NCBI GenBank assembly: GCA_031841125.1
Contig: CM063110.1
Coordinates: forward strand, 58,813,946 to 58,877,945
Reading direction: 5' to 3'
Source: Acanthococcus lagerstroemiae
Lineage: Eukaryota; Arthropoda; Insecta; Hemiptera; Eriococcidae
DNA: 64,000 nt
Every line of letters starts with the position of its first letter. Position 1 is the first letter of the stretch. This document shows positions 46,697-58,023 of this stretch, in pieces. The translations under genes were made by a program, and so were the position numbers. The notes beneath the pieces were generated by a model. That model did no database searches and was not told the origin of the DNA. It saw only the letters and a list, made by a program, of their open reading frames with translations.

Positions 46697-48297
46697 AAAA
46701 TGGAGTACCCTAGACTCCTGTCAGAGACTAGTCAGTCAAAAGCCGAAGGTTTCAAGCCGAGTATCGAACGTTATCTGAAAGTCAGTAGCAAACGTGGAAT
46801 TCCGAATTTCAATGACTATTCTTTTTTTACTAGATTCTCTATTTATCCTAGGGCCTAAAATTTGAGAAAGTTGAACATTTTATTAAATTCTAAAAGTTGA
46901 AAACAAAAGACTTATTTTCCAGTGTCACAAGCTGAATCCGATAGCAAATGTTCTATTGTTCAATTTACGGGCTTTGGTCCTGCGGTGAATATAGGAGGGA
47001 AATTTAGTCTGAAACAAAAGCCAAAACTCCATGTGCTTTTCCCATGAGAACGAAAGGGAGCTTGTGGCACGAATTCCTCTAATCCGATTAATCTGAAACT
47101 TTGTAGTTTTTTTTGTTTTTTTTTCCTAATGATTCTATGGAACCAACTTAGGAGACGAATCAGAGGACATTCAGAAAAAAATATCACCAAGAGTAAATAA
47201 CGACCATCTTAATGTGTAAAGAAAGTTGTGTGTTCCTCTCAACTATTTCTGACATGCTTCCAGCTTACCCTCCCAGATTAGGGTATGCTCATGTACGCAA
47301 ATGTAAGTGCTTGGAGGATGAAAAATTGAAAACGAATAAAGTGGGATTTAATTTACGTATACTTTTGGGGGCGGCAAAAAAAATTAGCACATAGCGGCTA
47401 GTCAGGTAAATCCGGCCTTGTTAGTGAATAAAAACACTGAACGTTAATTTTTATACAAACTGTAAAAAATGATAATCCCGCATTCATTTTTATTCGAAAG
47501 TCCGATCGACGTAGGATAAACTGGGGTCTTCAAAAGGCAAGTAGAAATGCTGAATTGAGGAATGCATTCACTCTCATTTTTCTTTTTTTTTTTCTTTTTC
47601 GCAAAGAATGAAGATGAGCCCATTCTGAATGGGAAGAGGATTGAAAGTTTTTTCCTCAATTCGGCATCTCTATAACGGCAAGGTCTCGTTTCTTTTTCGG
47701 TAAAAAAGAAAAAAAAGAAAAAAAAATTAAAAAAGAAAAATCCCTCTCATTAAGCAAGATTAGAGCTAAACTTGAAATTTTTTATGGAAAGATCACTGAA
47801 ATAGGAGTTTTTGAGTCGTTGATTTCGAAAATTTTACCAGAAGATTCTTCTTCAAACCCTGAATTGACTTTCAGAGTCCTCTATTCTTGGAAAACTGAGT
47901 ACCGAATTAAAATACAAGCAGTTTTTCGCATCGCTGAATTCGATAGCTTCTATGAGCTTTCTTATTAAACTGCGATTTGGGCCTCAAAATTCAAAATTGA
48001 TTTTTAGGAAATCGAATAAAGTATTAGAATTTTCTGGGTTGCTGAATTCGAAAATTTCTTCAAATTCCTTTTGGATTCCCGATTTAGGCTTCAAAAGCCA
48101 AAACCGGTCTTCAGAAGTGAATAAAATTGACTTCCCGGTAACCGAATCAAATATCGAAATGGGGAAGGGGAGAGGAGAGGTCGCCTAATTTGGAAATTCC
48201 ATCAACGCGATAAATTTTCGATACTGACTCTCGGGTAGGCCCCAAACACCAAAATGAGAGTCAAAATTGAACGAACTTGATTTAATCTTTCAACATT
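46697..48297. other. No gene seen; ancient degenerate tandem repeat at 47.76-48.27 kb
   Basis: From about 47760 the words GAATTCGAAAATTT, ACCGAAT(T/C)AAA and TTCAAAA(T/G)CCAAAA recur at roughly 115-135 bp spacing for four or so units. The rest is AT-rich with long A or T runs. No coding sequence recognised. Confidence 0.4.
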
Positions 48298-48305
48298 TTC
48301 ATAAG

Positions 48306-48484
48306 CAGGGGCGAAACAAAGGGGATGTGGGGGTGTTACACCCCCAGGGTCGTCAGTGCAGTTGGAAAATTCGGCAAATCATAAAGTTTACTGGCCACTC
48401 GGCAAAATATTCATTTTCAATTAATTTTATTCGACAAATTTTCAGTTGTCACCCAACTAGAAAAAACAGCTAGTTTCGCCTCTG
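48306..48484 (+). mobile_element. hAT-like MITE, 179 bp
   Basis: The ends CAGGGGCGAAAC and GTTTCGCCTCTG are terminal inverted repeats with one mismatch. The flanks TTCATAAG and TTCATAAC form an 8-bp target duplication with one mismatch, which is the hAT signature. It is a short member of the family at 46.4, 49.6 and 56.4 kb. Confidence 0.8.
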
Positions 48485-49227
48485 TTCATAACCATCAAAT
48501 TACCAAAATTCAAATTGGAGGAAGAATTTCAAAATTATCCAAGTATGAGTTACTATAAAGGGAACATTCAAGTATTTAAAAACCAAAAACTATGAAATTG
48601 AACCAAAATTAGGAATTACAATAGTCGCTGTTTCAATAGATTACTTGGGTTTTCAACGTCAATTAATTTTGTCAATCTTTGCGGTGGACTTCAAATGTTG
48701 GCTCACAAAGATGCAAGCTTTAATGAGTTTTTTCTTCATCATTACACGCAAAAATTGCTATTTAACCTAAGAATAATGAAGTCCAATCAAAGGTCCAAGG
48801 GTCATTACTAAATTTGTAACTGCCTCCCGCCCCACCTCAAACAAGAAAATGGAAATAAAACAGCTTTCACTTCGATAGTTCAATCATTTTGTATAAAATC
48901 ATATGCTGCTTTTGCAAATTCGGCAGTTGACGATTTAACCCTTTCTCAAGAGATTAGGATGTTTGTAATGATGAAAATGAATCAGCGATCGTTAGCATTT
49001 TCAAAAACAGTCTGTTAATTTGAATTTAAGATCGTAAAAACTCTCCACTTCAATAGTCTACTCGATTTGTAAAAACTAATTAGTGCTTGTCTATTTCGAT
49101 TTATGGGGTCTTTTAAGCTTGAATCAGATTCAAAATTTAGCGCATGTTCGAATTCAACTACCCTTGAGGTTCGTAATTAATGTCGATAGTCTATCCACTT
49201 TGGGATCCCATTCTGAGTTCTGGAGTC
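48485..49227. other. No feature seen
   Basis: AT-rich sequence between two MITEs with no recognisable gene or ordered repeat. Confidence 0.45.
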
Positions 49228-49561
49228 CAGGGACGTACCGAAGAGTTTTTCCTGAGGGAATGGGGGGGGGGGAGAATTGTTAAAGTCCCAACTGACTTAA
49301 CTGAAAATTCCCAAGTATCAAAGCAAAAAAAAAAACCTTCTCAGCGGTTGGATTTTTGCAACTGACTCAACTCAAAATCCCCAAGTATCAATGCAAAAGA
49401 AGAAAAACCTTTTGACTTATTGGATTTTCCCAACCTCTCAACTCAATTAAAAATAGCAAAAAAAAAAAAAACAACTTTTAACTTGTTGGATTTTTTAAAC
49501 TCGCCTAACGGAAATGGTAAATTTTCCCGTTGCCTCCTGTCCCCTCATCGGTACGTCCCTG
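49228..49561. mobile_element. MITE with CAGGGACGTACCGA termini, 334 bp
   Basis: The ends CAGGGACGTACCGA and TCGGTACGTCCCTG are perfect inverted repeats of 14 bp except for the outer context. Two tandem segments inside (49285-49355 and 49355-49425) share CCCAAGTATCAA and GGATTTTTG/C words. No 8-bp target duplication is visible; the right end abuts a truncated copy of the CAGGGGCGAAAC family. Confidence 0.7.
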
Positions 49562-49775
49562 CCCCCAATAATTTGGCAGTTGACAAATTTTGAAACTGTT
49601 CATTTGAGTTTTTCAAATTCTCAGAACGTTTGTAAGTTCGTTTCTTCGTTTTTCAATAAAAAATATTTTAATTAAAAGATCGGCGAATTTTTAGTTAAAG
49701 AAAAATATTTGTTGGCAAATTTTCCTTCTCCCCCCCCCCCCAAACTGAAAGTCAAGTTTCGTCTTTGACTGTGCG
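49562..49775 (+). repeat. CAGGGGCGAAAC-family MITE, copy J2, left-truncated
   Basis: It aligns with the body of 46422-46696 from CCCCCAATAATTTGGCAGTT through ATATTTGTTGGCAAATTTTC, a C12 tract and AAACTGAAAGTCAAGTTTCG. The left terminus is missing, exactly where the CAGGGACGTACCGA MITE ends. Confidence 0.65.
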
Positions 49776-50757
49776 GCAACTTCAGAGTGAAATTTTAACT
49801 TCGGAATCCCGAGCAGCCTATGGACCCGGATGCAGAATGTGATGACATATTCGAAAAGGGACCTAAGAAACATTTACCTCGATTAGGATGCAGAATGGGC
49901 GACGAGCATGTCCAGCCGGGGGGGGGGAGTAAGTCACTTATCTTCTGCAGTTTCGCAAATGTATGTTGTCATTCGTTGCTTATGTGACGTAGACAGACCG
50001 GAGTCACAGCAATGAGAGAAAGCAAGATACAAATTCCTTTTTTTAAGAGTTAACTTTTTTTTTTTTATTTGACTTTGTTTGAAATTTGGAAAATATTCAC
50101 TTACTTCCCTCGCAAACAGTGTTTTTCTACCATCAATAAACTGAAAAATACTTCCCCATCCCCCGTATTCAAATCTCGTTACATAGTTAATATTCCGAAT
50201 CAAGTTAATTTTGCTTCCTTTCAAAAATAAAATTTTGATTCTGAAAACTGAAATTGGAAAAGGTTTCAAGTTAGCGCCCTCCCCAGAAGAAAAGAAAAAT
50301 AATGAAGTCAATTCCGCTTTGATAGATCACTGTTGTCTTTAATTGTTAACTGTATGAAAAGAAAATATAGAAAACAGAGAATCGTAGTCATTAACAACTG
50401 TTTACATACACTTTTCGTTCAGGGGGAAAAGGGAAAGGAGCTGTCATATCAAATTAAGGGTAAGGGGTTTTAGGTCTTTTTTATTTTTCAATTGATGAGT
50501 GTTTCAATCACTCTTGAGTGAGTTGACCATTCACTTCATTAATGAGGTAGGCTCGTATTATTCTAGAGACTTCAAAACTTAACTGACAACTCACTATCAA
50601 AGGTTGTCATTGCTTAATTATAGGTAAGAGAGTGACAGTTAACTTTGAACTTCAACTTTCCAAGCCAACAATTAACTTGACCAAAAACTGAGTTACTTTA
50701 CGAAAAAATCAATATTTGCTGCATTATTTGACGTTTAAGCCAATCATAATATCCATT
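49776..50757. other. No gene seen
   Basis: AT-rich spacer with G and T runs (49919-49929, 50057-50066). Around 50500-50690, words such as CACTCTTGAGTGAGTTGA and TTAACTTTGAACTTCAACTT give local inverted symmetry. No recognisable coding sequence. Confidence 0.4.
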
Positions 50758-53700
50758 CCAACATTAGACTAACATCCTCAAACTCACTCCAAACCACAGA
50801 AATGGCTGATCAAGAAAGCAGATTGGACAACGTTCACAGACCTATGCAACACTCCTTACGACGAAGACCCAAATGCTGATATAAACACTCTTATCAACAA
50901 TTTCAACCAACACATCATCAACGCAGCAACCAAATCAATCCCGAAATCGAGCAACAATAAAACATAAAAATGTACCTTGGTGGAACGATGAACTCAAAAT
51001 AGCAATCAAAACTCGAAACCAAGCCCTCAAAAAATATCGAATTACCAGATTACAAACAGACCAACAGATCTTTCGCCTAAGACGCGCCCAAGCACGAAGA
51101 ATGACACGCACCAGCAAAAAGAACAGCTGGAACCAATTCCTAGATGAGATTAACTCAGACACAAACCCATCCACAATGTGGCGAAAAATCCAAATTTTGA
51201 ACCGAGCGAAACCCCCTCCACCAACAAACTTGAACAAAACGGCGAATACATCCAAGACCCAAAGCTGACATCTAAACTACTAGGCGAAACTTTTGCCGCC
51301 GTATCATCTGATCGCTCTTTTACCAAAGAATTTCAAGAACACAAAGTACGTGAAGAGCGAAACCCCCTCGACATAACCAACAATAATATTGAAGAGTACA
51401 ATGCTCCAATATCTCCAGAAGAACTCCAAACCGCCATTCAAAGCTATGTTAAAAACGCCGCTCCAGGTCCAGACTTCACTCCAGCAGCTTTCATTCGACA
51501 CCTCCCCAGAGAAATGCTTAACAAATTACTGTATATATATAATAAAATCTGGACGCAAGACTGTTTCCCTTCTCTATGGTCAACAGCAATAGTTATCCCC
51601 ATCCTAAAACCCGAGAAAAATCGATACCACACTACCTCTTACCGACCTATAGCACTGACCTGTGTGATGTGCAAGATTCTAGAAAAGATCATCTCTAAAC
51701 GCTTCTTATGGATCTTGAAGAAATTTTAAATCCTCGACCCCAATCAATGCGGATTCAGAAAATACCACAGCACACTAACCTATCTACTCGACCTACAACA
51801 GAATATCTTGTCCGCCTTCGACCAAAGCCAATACCTCGTTTCAGTATTCATCGACATAGAAAAAGCCTACAATACGGCTTAGAAATATGGCATCATCAAA
51901 AAATTAACATCCGTAGGCATACGGGGACGTTTGGTCCAATTCATCTCTAATTTCCTAAAAAATCGATCCATCCGCATGAGGACCGGAAATACCCTCTCTC
52001 CAACATACCCAACAGCGAACAGAGTACTCCAAGGGAGTGTACTGAGTGTATACTGTTTCATACTCCTCATCAACGACATCGTCAAAGAAATACCAGAACC
52101 TATCCGACCACGCCTATTTGCAGACGATCTAAACATAATCCTTCAGACCCACAACCTTCAAAATATGCCGAAAATCTCCTCCAATTAACGTTACACAACC
52201 TCGAACAATGGAGTAATAAGACCGGATTACGTTTTTCGCCATCCAAATCAAAATACACTATCTTCACCAAAAAACGGAACACCCAACCACTCAACCTCCA
52301 GATAAACAACACACCGATTTCTTCTACAGATGAAACTAAGTTCCTCGGCTTCATCTTCGACAAAAAATTAACCTGGAAACCTCATATACTTGCGCTGAAG
52401 AAGAAATGCCTACTGTCCCTAACTCTTTTCAAAATGCTAAACAACAGACACTACGGACCAACATCAAAGAAGCTGCTGAACATATATACCACACTAATCC
52501 GGCCTAAAATCGATTATGGATCAATAGTCTACTCCTCCGCCTCCAACCGCCTCCTACAAACACTAAATCCAATTCAAAACGCTTGCTTACGCCTATCCCT
52601 CAGAGCATTTCCGACCTCACCGATACCAAGCCTCCACTCCCTCTCAGGCACGACACCTCTCTCCTATCGTCGCAAAATCCTAACAACGAACTACACAATC
52701 CACGCAATCTCCAAACTTCCCCATCTACCTCAACACATAACCCCCCTCCTATCACAAACTTTCAACGACACCTTTAACCTTCTCCCCTCATCCATCAAAA
52801 TCTAGCCCTTCCACATCCTCCAACACATCCCTCCTCAAACCGCCTATTGGCAAAATCCAAACCTACCGATCTTATGGACTTTCAAACATCAACGCTTCAG
52901 AACCAAAAACCCCGAAACCATCGAAGCCATCCAATCCGAATACGAATCTCTTCTCATACAACACCCCAACCACATCCGATGCTACACAGACGGATCCAAA
53001 ACTCCAGAACGAACAGCCGCCGCATACCTTATCGATACAGACATTTCCACTTTCCAGCTATCTCAAATCCTCAACATCACCACAGTATAGAAACTATTGC
53101 AATTTATCAATGCCTGCTGAACCTTCCAAAACACTGCTCATCCTTCCTAATATTCACCGATTCTGAAACTCCCTTACGAAAACTCCAAAAACAACCCGAC
53201 CTTAACTCCGACGTCTTAATCAGTCATATATCCACCACTCCCTCCACCATCTCTCAGTACACAATGTCGAGGTCATCTTCATCTGGATCCCAAGCCACTG
53301 CGGCATCACTGGACATGATATCACCGACGCAGCTGCCAGAGGCGAGCCCGAGGCCACAATCCCCATACTCCACCCCGACGACTTCAAAATGTATCTCCAA
53401 CACCAATCCAAAGAATTATGGAACACTGAATGGAAACACCTCACAGAAAACAAACTCCACCAAATCAAAGAAGACTGCTACGACTGGACCAAAATTATTG
53501 GAAACCTAAGCCCAAATCGCACCATCGAAACTGTTATCAACAGAATCCTTCTTGGCCACACAAAAATAACACACGAACACAAATACCTACTACGCCAACC
53601 TCCACCCAATTGCGATACCTGCCACTTCCAACTCACCATCCAACACATCATCAATAATTGCACCAAATACCACCGAAACACCAACCCGGACAACCTACTT

Positions 53701-53917
53701 CAGCTACAGAATTTATCACTACTAATCGATTTCTAAGTTCAGAACTGTAAACAACACCTAATTTAAATCTTAAGATGTACACCGCTTACCTATAACCTTA
53801 AAACCCAAACCCTGTAACTATTGTAATTCCATCTGTAACTATTGTAATTCCATTCCGAGACCATAGCCGTTAGGCATTAAATGTCTCGTTAATAATAATA
53901 ATTTAAAAAAAAAAAGT
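50758..53917 (+). mobile_element. 5'-truncated I-clade-like LINE with RNase H and TAA tail
   Basis: It begins in the linker between endonuclease and RT (KKADWTTFTDLC). The order continues with PWWNDELK, the RT and a C-terminal RNase H, then a 3' UTR and a (TAA)n/poly(A) tail at about 53890-53917. The endonuclease and ORF1 are missing, as usual for 5'-truncated LINEs. RNase H after the RT plus a TAA tail points to the I group; that assignment is my inference. At least five frame breaks make it inactive. Confidence 0.85.
50798..53736 (+). pseudogene. Defective ORF2: RT plus RNase H
   Basis: Segments in order: 50800-50958 (linker), a shift to PWWNDELKIAIKTRNQALKK (from about 50975), a shift near 51235, the RT N-half to 51726 (AAPGPDFTPAA, SYRPIALT), a stop at 51727, ILDPNQCGFRKYHSTLTYLL, FIDIEKAYNTA with a TAG where a Trp is usual (about 51880), LQGSVLS, LFADDLNII, a shift near 52165, and a connecting region to 52802. 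RNase H motifs follow: CYTDGSK (about 53000), FTDSE, and IPSHCGITGHDITD (about 53300, in another frame). The C-terminus (53389-53736) has LLGHTKITHEHKYLL and a Cys/His cluster, C-x2-C-x8-H-x4-C. Confidence 0.85.
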
Positions 53918-54571
53918 TTCTATTTTAAAGCCGAAATGTAAGTCAGATATAAATGCGATACTCTAAATCAATGATCCAAAAAAGATCTATATTTCGATGG
54001 TTCGGTAGATTCTCTCAAAGGTCGGAGTAATATGAACATTTTTCAAAGTTGAAATTATTACTTAAAATTTAGATTTTGGGACCAATATCGGGGAAGGATC
54101 CGAAATCTAATGTAACATTCGAAATCGGCAACCTAAAGAACCCTCATTTCGAAAATTTGATCGAGTTTCTAAGGTCGCGTGTTCATTCAGCCCTTTTCAA
54201 AACTGGAATTTGAATTTCAGGAATTAAATCTGGGTTAGTAAAAAATCTAATGGGATATTCGTAATTAGCAAAAGAAACCTGATTTCGACACGTTCAGTTT
54301 TTCCAGCCAAGTTAATTTTGCCCATTTAGGGCCCGAAATGTGGCTTTTTAGGCCCGAATCGGGCCAGATCAAATATCAGGTGCCAATATTCGTAATCAGT
54401 GGCCCAAGATATCATAATTTTGATGATACCCTCTCATTTGAAATTCTAAGTTGATGGTATGTGGGAAATGCTGCGCAGAGCAATTTGAAAAACAGAATTA
54501 TCAAAATCAATGAATTTGACTCGGCAAAATTCCTGGATAAGGGGAGGTTCGGATATTGGGAACCACCCGGG
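53918..54571. repeat. Ancient degenerate repeat, about 135-bp spacing
   Basis: AAATCTAATGTAACATTCG (about 54104), AAATCTAATGGGATATTCG (about 54244) and AAATATCAGGTGCCAATATTCG (about 54370) mark loose units. They resemble units at 47.8-48.2 and 56.3 kb, so an old tandem or dispersed repeat underlies this region. No gene seen. Confidence 0.4.
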
Positions 54572-54844
54572 CAGTGGCGTAGCCAAAACTTCCCCAAAGG
54601 GGGATGAAGTAAGATTTTCAAGGGGAAAAAAGTCGAAAATTGAGGTATTTCTTAAAAACTGCCGATATTAGAGGACTATTTTATGAAAAATGGAGGTAAA
54701 ATTACTACTCAAGCAAAAATTAAAAAAAAAACAACGTTTTTTAAAGGGAAAATTTGCTCATTTTCACATATTTTACATTCAATTTCAGGTGCTTTGGAGG
54801 AGGCATTCGCCCCCTTTGCCCCCTCCCCCTTGGCTACGCCACCG
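54572..54844. mobile_element. hAT MITE with CAGTGGCGTAGCC termini
   Basis: The ends CAGTGGCGTAGCC and GGCTACGCCACCG are inverted repeats; this terminus is a well-known hAT type found widely in animals. The flanks CACCCGGG and CACCCGAG form an 8-bp target duplication with one mismatch. Just inside each end is a G- or C-rich tract (GGGGGATG, CCCCCTCCCCCTT). The 273-bp body has no transposase. Confidence 0.85.
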
Positions 54845-55597
54845 CACCCGAGCATAAAGAAAATTCGATTTTGGTGGTTTAGTAATTATGATGAAACGTT
54901 GGTAACACTGCTGTTCGGTAGAGATTCAGTCAAATGGTACAAACTTTTTTCTTACTTCAAATTATTACTTCAAATGATTTCGGGCCAAAAAATTCTAGAA
55001 ACGCAAATATCAGAATTGAAATGATTTCTCACCTGTTACAGTTAGAGTGATGGTTCTTTTTCCGATCGAAGCGGAATTTTGTCTAGTTTTCATTTCTGTA
55101 TTTACTTTATTCGTATCCAACGTAACACCAATATTTTTAATGACATTGTTTGAAAGTCATGTTAGGGCAAAAGGAACCGGGCACAAGGAACCAAACATTC
55201 GCTTGTTATTTCACACATGTTGTAAGCTAATCAATTTCTTTATAAAAAAAACAACAAAACAGCCGTTGAGGGAAAATACTGATCTCTGATTTGTAACAGC
55301 TCCGAATCGAAAAATGAAATTTGGCTTCAGTGCAATCTGTGTTTGAAATGGACACACAATTCCTTTTGCCTTTTTTTTTTTTTTTTTTCCTGAAAGGGTA
55401 TTGGGAAAATTAAAAAAAAGTTTTTTACAATGTTTTAAAAATGATTTAAAGCTCATATTTGAAAACAGAAGAGTTCATTCTTCAAATTAAAGCAATTCCA
55501 GGCGATTTCCGTGAATAGCTTTTCCCAAATTTGAGTTCAAACTTAGGTGGTTCCCAATGCCCTCCCCTCCCCTTCGGCTAATAACATATTGTTTTCT
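54845..55597. other. No gene seen
   Basis: AT-rich spacer with a long T run near 55370-55388. ORFs (for example 55047-55289) have no recognisable domain. Confidence 0.45.
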
Positions 55598-55895
55598 CAG
55601 GGTGTCTACTGGATTTGGGAAACAAAGTATCATGACTTTTCATGACTATCATGGAGGAATATAAAAAGAAGTGGAAGGAGGGGGGGGAACTCGGACTTCG
55701 CGCCTCACCGGGGTGAAATACAGAGCGCGTCGAACTTTCATTATAAATATTCACTCAATATTTTTTTCTCATTACATGAATAAAACTGATTTTTTTTTTT
55801 GGTAATGGAAATATTGTGAACTATGTCATGATGAAATATGACTTTTTCGAGTTTTGGTTGAAACACCATGACTTTTCAGGCCAGCAGACACCCTG
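55598..55895. mobile_element. hAT-like MITE with CAGGGTGTCTACTGG termini, 298 bp
   Basis: The ends CAGGGTGTCTACTGG and CCAGCAGACACCCTG are 15-bp inverted repeats with one mismatch. Subterminal words CATGACTTTTCATGACTATCA and CACCATGACTTTTCAGG echo one another. A G8 tract and a GC-richer patch lie near 55680-55735. An 8-bp target duplication is not evident. Confidence 0.75.
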
Positions 55896-56397
55896 ATTTC
55901 TAATACTCCGCACACCCTGCGGAAAACGAAAAATATCATGGAAACCACGAAGATCTTAGAATGACGGTGAACACTGACTCTACGGTATGAATTTTCTAAA
56001 TTTTCCCTCGGGTAGATCAGACCATGGCTCTATTGATACATTTTGACACTTTGAAAAAATAATCAATTTTGACACGTCTTTGGACGTTTTCCCAAGAATT
56101 TTCTTCAAACCAACATGAAACCAACGGAGAACATTACAATCGGTAAGAATTTAAAATTTTTGGAAAAATTGCCAGTCCAGTGCGAAAGAGTTGAATCGAG
56201 TCAATTTTGTCGTTCACGTGTACGAGTAGAAAACGTTGAAGTCATCGGCTATTTTCAAGCGAAGTCGATTTCGCCCATCTGAATGATGAAATTTAAATTC
56301 TGAGACCACAAGAAGCCAGACTGAGAATTTGAATTAATATTCCAAATCAGTAACATAAGAAATTCGTATTCAACAGTTACAAAAATTAATACGTGAG
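55896..56397. other. No gene seen
   Basis: AT-rich spacer between MITEs. Words near 56320-56370 (AATATTCCAAATCAGTAACATA) resemble the degenerate units at 54.1-54.4 kb. Confidence 0.4.
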
Positions 56398-57035
56398 AAG
56401 AGGCGAAACTTGACTTACAGTTTGAAGGGGGGGGGGGTGAAGAAGAAAAATTTGCCGACAAATATTTTGTGAAAACTAAAAATTCACCGACAAAACATTT
56501 TAAAAATTTGAAAATTTGCCGATTTTTCAATCAAAATATTTCTTAATTGAAAAAATAATAGTAATAAAAAAAAACAGAAGCAAAATATGGGCCCGGGGAA
56601 CTAATTTTGGAGAACGTCCTTGTACCCTCAAAAAAAGTCTGCCTTTCTTCTACTCTTTATTTTTCTTCCTTCCTTCGTTCTTCTTTTTACCTTATTTTTG
56701 AAGCGCCTTTTTTATAGAGAGCCGCTTGAGACATTCTCCTTCCTCGGCCCCTGTGCAAGCATACACCATCCGAGAGATTTCTCGGATTCATTTAATACTA
56801 TGATAATAAGACCCTTTTGACCCATCAAGACCTCGTCCTCCAACTTATGTAAAACTTTTATGACTCTTTCAGACTTCTCTGAGACTTCATGGATCTTCCG
56901 AATTTGTTCAAGACTTTTTCAGGCTTCATTAAAACGTTATAACTTAGAAAATGAAAAATTCAAATGAACAGATTCAAAATTTGCTTACTGTCAAATTATT
57001 GGGGTTTGCTCCCCCCCCCCATAGTTTCGTCCTTG
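56398..57035 (-). mobile_element. CAGGGGCGAAAC-family MITE, copy J3, interrupted
   Basis: On the minus strand it runs from CAAGGACGAAACTATGGGGG (57035) through CAATAATTTGACAGTAAGCA to CTGTAAGTCAAGTTTCGCCT (about 56398). The part 56577-56940 has no match in copies J1 and J2 and is an insertion or replaced segment. There is no coding content. Confidence 0.6.
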
Positions 57036-57638
57036 TACGTGGTGCTAATATGTTCAACCCCTCCCCAAACGGTACAAGACCATCTTACTTGAAGATCATT
57101 CGTATCCCGGGTTAAACTAAAGATTACATGGCGGGGTATACGTAAACAAAAAATTGGAGAACCATCACTTTAAAGTTCCTGCATTGGTGGAAAAGGTGTC
57201 CCCTTTTTGAACAAAAAATTTGGAGGCACTCTGCCTTCCAAACAAACAAACATTTGAATTGACCACAAGGAATATTTATAATCGTAATCGAATCATAATT
57301 TCTAGCCTCAAGTCTCCAAACCTATACTTTTCTTGGGTCAAGAAGGGCCACATACGTTTTTTAAAAACAATGTTAATCAAGGGTAAGTACCGTGGCGATT
57401 CATCGCATAGCATATTCTGTTGTAACGAATACGGATTTCTAACTTGAGTTACTGGAACTGAGAGTTATTGGGTTTCTGAAAAATGGAATTCTTATTCCCA
57501 TCTTGAAAAACTGTGTGCTTTCACTCAAACAACCGACCGGCTACAAAACGATAGATATACCCTTCTCAGCAATCAGTATCAGCAGTGATCTCGGGATGAG
57601 GAACGTGGCCTTCTCACGTAACTTATAGGTTAATTAAT
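57036..57638. other. No gene seen
   Basis: Sequence composition becomes more even than in the preceding 10 kb. The open frame 57220-57447 shows no domain I recognise. Confidence 0.45.
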
Positions 57639-58023
57639 TCTGCGCGTAAAGGGTCCTTTATGTTTAAATAGAGTCAACATCAGCTTCATATAAAATCGCA
57701 TCCATTTTGAACACTTCTGGAATCCAACATAACACTGAATCGTGTTCGAACTACAAAATAGCGAGATAACCAGAAATATAATTTTTTAAATGAATACGAG
57801 AGAGCCCTTAAATTTTAAAACTTCACTACGTCGACATATCGCGAGAAAGGAACCAAAAATATTTCAACACGGTCAACGAATTTCAGCAGACAAATGTTTT
57901 CTAAGTATACTTCATTCAACCTATATACTGAAATTCAGAAATCGCTAAATTCAGTTTTGGAATAAAAAATCGGCCGTATCTCAGAAACTAGAAACAACTA
58001 ACCCGGGTCCTTTACGCGCAGAA
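57639..58023. mobile_element. Inverted-repeat element, about 385 bp
   Basis: TTCTGCGCGTAAAGGGTCC (57639-57657) faces GGGTCCTTTACGCGCAGAA (58005-58023), a 15-bp perfect inverted repeat with a mixed end. The interior is AT-rich and non-coding. No target duplication is clear. It could be a MITE of unknown superfamily. Confidence 0.5.
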
